Translations under genes and position numbers: made by a program
Notes under the pieces: model-generated
The model's database searches: none
What the model was told of the DNA's origin: nothing
Seen by the model: only the letters and a program-made list of their open reading frames with translations
Assembly (NCBI GenBank): GCA_021827445.1
Contig: JAKAVW010000138.1
Span: 1-7,819 of the forward strand
Source: Pseudomonadota bacterium
GTDB taxonomy: Bacteria > Pseudomonadota > Gammaproteobacteria > Acidithiobacillales > Acidithiobacillaceae
Direction: 5' to 3'
DNA length: 7,819 bases
Part shown: in pieces, positions 5,640 through 7,819 of the stretch
Layout: the number at the start of each line of letters is the position of its first letter
How positions within the stretch are numbered: position 1 is the stretch's first letter

Positions 5640-5917
5640 GGGCGCGGCTCCAGCCGTACTACGGCGCGGCTTCCGGTAGCGGCGGCGATCCGCACAATGG
5701 TTCGCATGGATGGCGGGGATTTGCCACTCTCGAGGCGAGCAATTGCCGATTGAGTAGTACCCATGCGTTGCGCCAATTCCGCTTGCGACAGCCCAGCGCG
5801 GGTCCGGGCCTCGATCAACTCGCGGGCAAGACTGAACTCATCTTCCAACGCGTCGTATTCCGCCTTGAACGCGGGGCCTTTCATCCATTGCTCTTTCAGT
5901 TCCGACATGAGAGTCAT
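5636..5917 (-). CDS. higA: HigA-like antitoxin, XRE family, 93 aa
   Basis: Residues about 33-87 form an XRE/Cro helix-turn-helix: LSQAELAQRMGTTQSAIARL, followed by ESGKSPPSMRTIVRIAAATG. The N-terminal 30 residues are the extension that usually wraps the toxin. ATG at 5917 overlaps the toxin stop (ATGA) and has a very strong AAGGAGG seven bases upstream, inside the last codons of the toxin gene, whereas the toxin itself has no obvious SD. This favours excess antitoxin, as expected. As in HigBA systems the toxin gene comes first. The protein neutralises the toxin and probably represses the operon by binding the inverted repeat at 6241-6263. Confidence 0.88.
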   Translation of the reverse strand: MTLMSELKEQWMKGPAFKAEYDALEDEFSLARELIEARTRAGLSQAELAQRMGTTQSAIARLESGKSPPSMRTIVRIAAATGSRAVVRLEPRP

Positions 5918-6240
5918 TGTAAAACCTCCTTAGCGCGTTGCCGTGCTGTCTCTATGGCCTGCTTAGGCGTTTTCTGCGCTTTCTTGACGAAAACATGAAG
6001 GATTATTAACCGTTTTCCTGTTGCAGTAACGTATATTGCTCTGGCAATCCCGTCCGGTGCCTTGGCGCGTATTTCCCATAGCTTGTCCTCCAGGTGCTTG
6101 ATATGTGGCTCATGGACCTGTTCCAGACCCACCTGCTCAATCAGCTCCACTATCCGCGACAGACGCGCCCGCAATGCGGGCGGCAGTGCGTTCAGCTCAT
6201 CATCAACACGCTGGTCTAGTGTCTCTGCGACCCACTTCAT
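5914..6240 (-). CDS. higB: HigB/Gp49-like toxin of the RelE superfamily, 108 aa
   Basis: The sequence HLEDKLWEIRAKAPDGIARA followed by IYVTATGKRLIILHVFVKKA and TPKQAIETARQRAKE is the signature of phage-derived Gp49-like / HigB toxins (PF05973), which are ribosome-associated mRNA endonucleases. Length is normal for the family. Lys57 (in KLWEIR), Arg67 and the FVKKAQKTP segment are the likely functional basic residues. ATG at 6240 shares four bases with the integrase stop codon, and no good SD is seen before it. A promoter with overlapping operator lies directly upstream inside the integrase 3' end, so this TA pair can be transcribed on its own. Its role is probably to stabilise the element after excision. 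Confidence 0.88.
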   Translation of the reverse strand: MKWVAETLDQRVDDELNALPPALRARLSRIVELIEQVGLEQVHEPHIKHLEDKLWEIRAKAPDGIARAIYVTATGKRLIILHVFVKKAQKTPKQAIETARQRAKEVLQ

Positions 6241-7463
6241 GATATAGCACTTTTGCTATTATCGCGCAATTTCTTCATCGGTCCAACCTCGGCAGTTTTC
6301 TTAACTCCAGCAGCCACCAGGATGGCGTCAGTGCCTTTCTGCCAGGCGTCTGCTACGGGATCTTGAGCCAATCTTGCATATACGGCGGTAGTTTGCTGCG
6401 AGTGGTGCCCTAGTCCCTTGCCTATGACGGCCAGAGATACTCCCGCGTCGATCTGGAAGGACGCCAAAGAACGACGCAAGTCATGCAAACGCAAGTCCTC
6501 GATGCCTGCCCGCTGCAGCAACCGCGCCCAGCCCTTCTTAGGCTCGATAAGGTGGCCTGTCTTGCCAGCGCCAGGGAATACCCACCCCTGCGCCCCGGAT
6601 GCCTCTGCGCGGGCCTGTAGCACGTCCATGGCGGCATCGGTTAAGGGTACGGTAATATTCTCTTTCGCCTTCGCCTTGGATCCGGGGATGATCCACGTTC
6701 TACGCTCCATATTGACCTCTGCCCAGGTCATCGCCAGCACATTGGAGCGACGCGCCCCAGTCAGCAGGGACAACATGACGTAATCGCGCATGTCCGGGTT
6801 TTCCTCGGCGGCCAGCGCTTCAAAGAATCGCGGCATCTCGTCGGGATGCAAGCGACGATCCCGGCTTTCCTCCCGGTTCATCTTGAGGCCAGCAGCCGGG
6901 TTACTCAGTCCCGGAATATCCAGCGCCTTGATCCCGAAATTGAACACGGCACGGACCAAGGCCAAGACACGGTTGCCCTGATAGATACCGGCTCCAGTGC
7001 TGACTTTTCGGTGCAGGGAGCGGATATGGCTACGCTCGATCTCGGATAACTTCTTCTTGGCGATGCCTTGCAGGTGCAGGCGATAATTGCGCTCGTCGTT
7101 GCCCAGACTCTTTTTACCCTTGGCGCGGCAGTCCTTCACCCATTCGCTGAACAGGTCAGAAAACGCCATCTCCGCCCTTTTAATGCGCCTCTGCTCGGCG
7201 GGGTTGGTCCCTGCGGCAATCTGGTTGATGATCCCTGCAGCGGTGGTCCGTGCCGTCTCGATGGTCACGGTGGCGGCATCGCCTATGCGGATTTCCTCCA
7301 CTTTGCCATCCACCTTACGGATGCAATAGAACGTTTTGCTCCCGGTCGGGGAAACGTACACGGCCAAGCCCTTCTGTTTCTCGTCATAGACGCGGCGCCG
7401 TTTGTCGGGGATAGGCTCCAGCGCTAATAGACTAGCTTTGGTGAAATTCATTTTTTCAGGCAT
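6237..7463 (-). CDS. int: P4-type tyrosine site-specific integrase, 408 aa
   Basis: The N-terminus has the arm-binding DUF4102 domain (residues about 5-90, KGLAVYVSPTGSKTFYCIRK), followed by a core-binding SAM-like domain (about 100-190) and the catalytic domain. The active-site set is complete: Arg238 in TGARRSN, Lys265/267 in the beta-hairpin SKAKAKE, His327 and Arg330 in LHDLRRS, His353 in LGHHS and nucleophile Tyr362 in VYARL. Length is typical. ATG at 7463 has AGGAGG five bases upstream. The gene points away from the tRNA-Lys fragment, which ends 305 bases upstream, as expected for an element integrating into a tRNA 3' end. The last codons (DNSKSAIS) double as the -10 and operator of the toxin gene, so the C-terminus was probably shaped by that overlap. 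Confidence 0.93.
   Translation of the reverse strand: MPEKMNFTKASLLALEPIPDKRRRVYDEKQKGLAVYVSPTGSKTFYCIRKVDGKVEEIRIGDAATVTIETARTTAAGIINQIAAGTNPAEQRRIKRAEMAFSDLFSEWVKDCRAKGKKSLGNDERNYRLHLQGIAKKKLSEIERSHIRSLHRKVSTGAGIYQGNRVLALVRAVFNFGIKALDIPGLSNPAAGLKMNREESRDRRLHPDEMPRFFEALAAEENPDMRDYVMLSLLTGARRSNVLAMTWAEVNMERRTWIIPGSKAKAKENITVPLTDAAMDVLQARAEASGAQGWVFPGAGKTGHLIEPKKGWARLLQRAGIEDLRLHDLRRSLASFQIDAGVSLAVIGKGLGHHSQQTTAVYARLAQDPVADAWQKGTDAILVAAGVKKTAEVGPMKKLRDNSKSAIS
6241..6286 (-). promoter_or_regulatory. Toxin-antitoxin promoter and operator inside the integrase gene
   Basis: On the minus strand, TTGGAC (6286-6281) and GATAAT (6263-6258) are separated by exactly 17 bases. The -10 overlaps an inverted repeat: ATAGCA at 6244-6249 and TGCTAT at 6254-6259 around CTTT, with flanking GATA/TATC extending the symmetry. 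The toxin ATG follows at once. This is the layout of an autorepressed TA operon with the HTH antitoxin as repressor. The -35 is part of an AGGTTGGACC box. Confidence 0.6.
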
Positions 7464-7525
7464 GGAGACCTCCTATTAGTGCTTGGGACCAGTGATTTTT
7501 AGTCATTCGGTCGCATATTCAGTCT

Positions 7526-7531
7526 ATCATA
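7526..7531 (-). promoter_or_regulatory. Candidate -10 for the integrase
   Basis: TATGAT on the minus strand, 63 bases before the integrase ATG. A good -35 at the standard distance is missing (only ACCTGG or CCTGGA there), and this position overlaps the first AGGTTGGAC copy of the neighbouring repeat array, so the promoter may need an activator. ACTGT/ACAGT arms (7531-7546) lie just upstream. Confidence 0.25.
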
Positions 7532-7550
7532 CTGTAAAACAACAGTTTCC

Positions 7551-7616
7551 AGGTTGGACGGGCGACACAATCAGACCCACTGATTCAGGTTGGACCATCC
7601 AACCTATATCCAACCT
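7551..7616. repeat. AGGTTGGA repeat array beside the attachment site
   Basis: Four copies of a 9-mer: AGGTTGGAC at 7551-7559 and 7587-7595 on plus, and AGGTTGGAT at 7597-7605 and 7608-7616 on minus. The middle two form the palindrome AGGTTGGA-CCA-TCCAACCT, and the last two are 11 bases apart, about one helical turn. Between integrase and att this is the place for integrase arm-type sites or an excisionase/regulator operator. Confidence 0.6.
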
Positions 7617-7721
7617 GTTAGCGGTAAAATGATCAATGTTGGCAGGGAAAGTATCTGGCTAAGTGATTGATACGTCAAGATGCATGGGGGTAGATAAAAC
7701 GCAATAAATGCCAGAATCTGA

Positions 7722-7768
7722 GACTCTTAATCAGCGGGTCGTGGGTTCGATCCCCTCACAACCCACCA
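7722..7768 (+). tRNA. tRNA-Lys(CTT) 3' fragment marking the attachment site (attR-like)
   Basis: From GACTCTTAATCAGC the sequence follows tRNA numbering exactly: anticodon CTT at 7726-7728, stem 3' strand TCAGC, five-base variable loop, T-arm GTGGG-TTCGATC-CCCTC, acceptor strand ACAACCC, discriminator A and encoded CCA (7766-7768). Nothing upstream resembles the 5' half (GGGTTGT, D-arm), so it is not functional. The T-stem has one T-T mismatch (7742 against 7756), compatible with decay of a displaced copy. It is best read as the copy left when a tyrosine recombinase integrated into tRNA-Lys. Confidence 0.8.
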
Positions 7769-7776
7769 TATAGAGC

Positions 7777-7814
7777 AGGCACTTAAATGGTTTTTCTAGG
7801 TGCCTTTTGTTTTT
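7777..7814 (+). terminator. Intrinsic terminator of the tRNA-Lys locus
   Basis: AGGCACTTA (7777-7785) pairs with TAGGTGCCT (7797-7805), nine pairs with one G-T, an 11-base loop, and then TTTGTTTTT. It follows the tRNA fragment by eight bases and is presumably the original terminator of the chromosomal tRNA gene, now separated from the intact tRNA by the element. Confidence 0.8.
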
Positions 7815-7819
7815 CATCA

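Noticed and set aside
7068..7427. Plus-strand 119-aa open frame
   Set aside because: Antisense shadow of the integrase N-terminal domains.
7586..7617. Integron attC-like core motifs (GTTGGAC, ATCCAAC fit GTTRRRY/RYYYAAC)
   Set aside because: Order and spacing do not form an attC site (R''-L''-L'-R'), and no integron integrase is present; the P4-type integrase array is a better explanation.
1..7819. CRISPR array
   Set aside because: No regularly spaced repeats of suitable length anywhere; the 23-base repeat is a two-copy in-frame duplication in the helicase.

Overview
The window is the integrase-proximal end of an integrated mobile element, sitting against what looks like a tRNA-Lys(CTT) gene. 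At the right edge (7722-7768) there is only the 3' part of a tRNA-Lys, from the anticodon loop to an encoded CCA, followed by a good intrinsic terminator at 7777-7814. No 5' half precedes it. The simplest reading is an attachment-site junction: the element lies to the left, the chromosome starts just right of the tRNA fragment, and an intact tRNA-Lys copy should lie at the far left end of the element, outside the window. The host is probably a proteobacterium (gamma- or Acidithiobacillia-like), judged only from moderately high GC, encoded CCA and protein style; I cannot name a species.

Layout, right to left (all genes are on the minus strand): a P4-type tyrosine integrase (7463-6237); a HigB/Gp49-like toxin and HigA-like antitoxin (6240-5636); two small proteins of the DUF2442 and DUF2283 types (5639-5212). 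These five genes are chained by 4-base stop/start overlaps. Then come a larger helix-turn-helix protein (5121-4222), a small excisionase/AlpA-like HTH protein (4124-3864), a Toprim-type primase (3678-2794), a RepA-like hexameric helicase ATPase (2801-1434), a six-cysteine mini-protein (1430-1197) and a terminal HTH protein (1192-731). The last four form a tight translationally coupled block. From 730 to 217 there is about 510 bases without a convincing gene but rich in inverted repeats, including a 59-base imperfect hairpin. The left edge cuts an AT-rich minus-strand gene of unknown function (216 to beyond 1).

How it may work together: integrase and flanking sites mobilise the element; the TA pair stabilises it; the two HTH proteins at 4124-3864 and 5121-4222 probably regulate it; the primase plus helicase suggest autonomous, plasmid-like replication after excision. 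No relaxase, capsid, terminase or conjugation gene is seen in the window.

The most unusual non-coding signal is the decamer AGGTTGGACC. It occurs three times exactly (638-647 plus, 6280-6289 minus, 7587-7596 plus) with three near copies beside the integrase promoter region. In two of the three places it supplies the -35 element (TTGGAC) of a promoter-like sequence with an exact 17-base spacer, one of them driving the toxin-antitoxin genes from inside the integrase coding region. This hints at a shared regulator or recombination-protein binding site linking integration, TA expression and the non-coding region.
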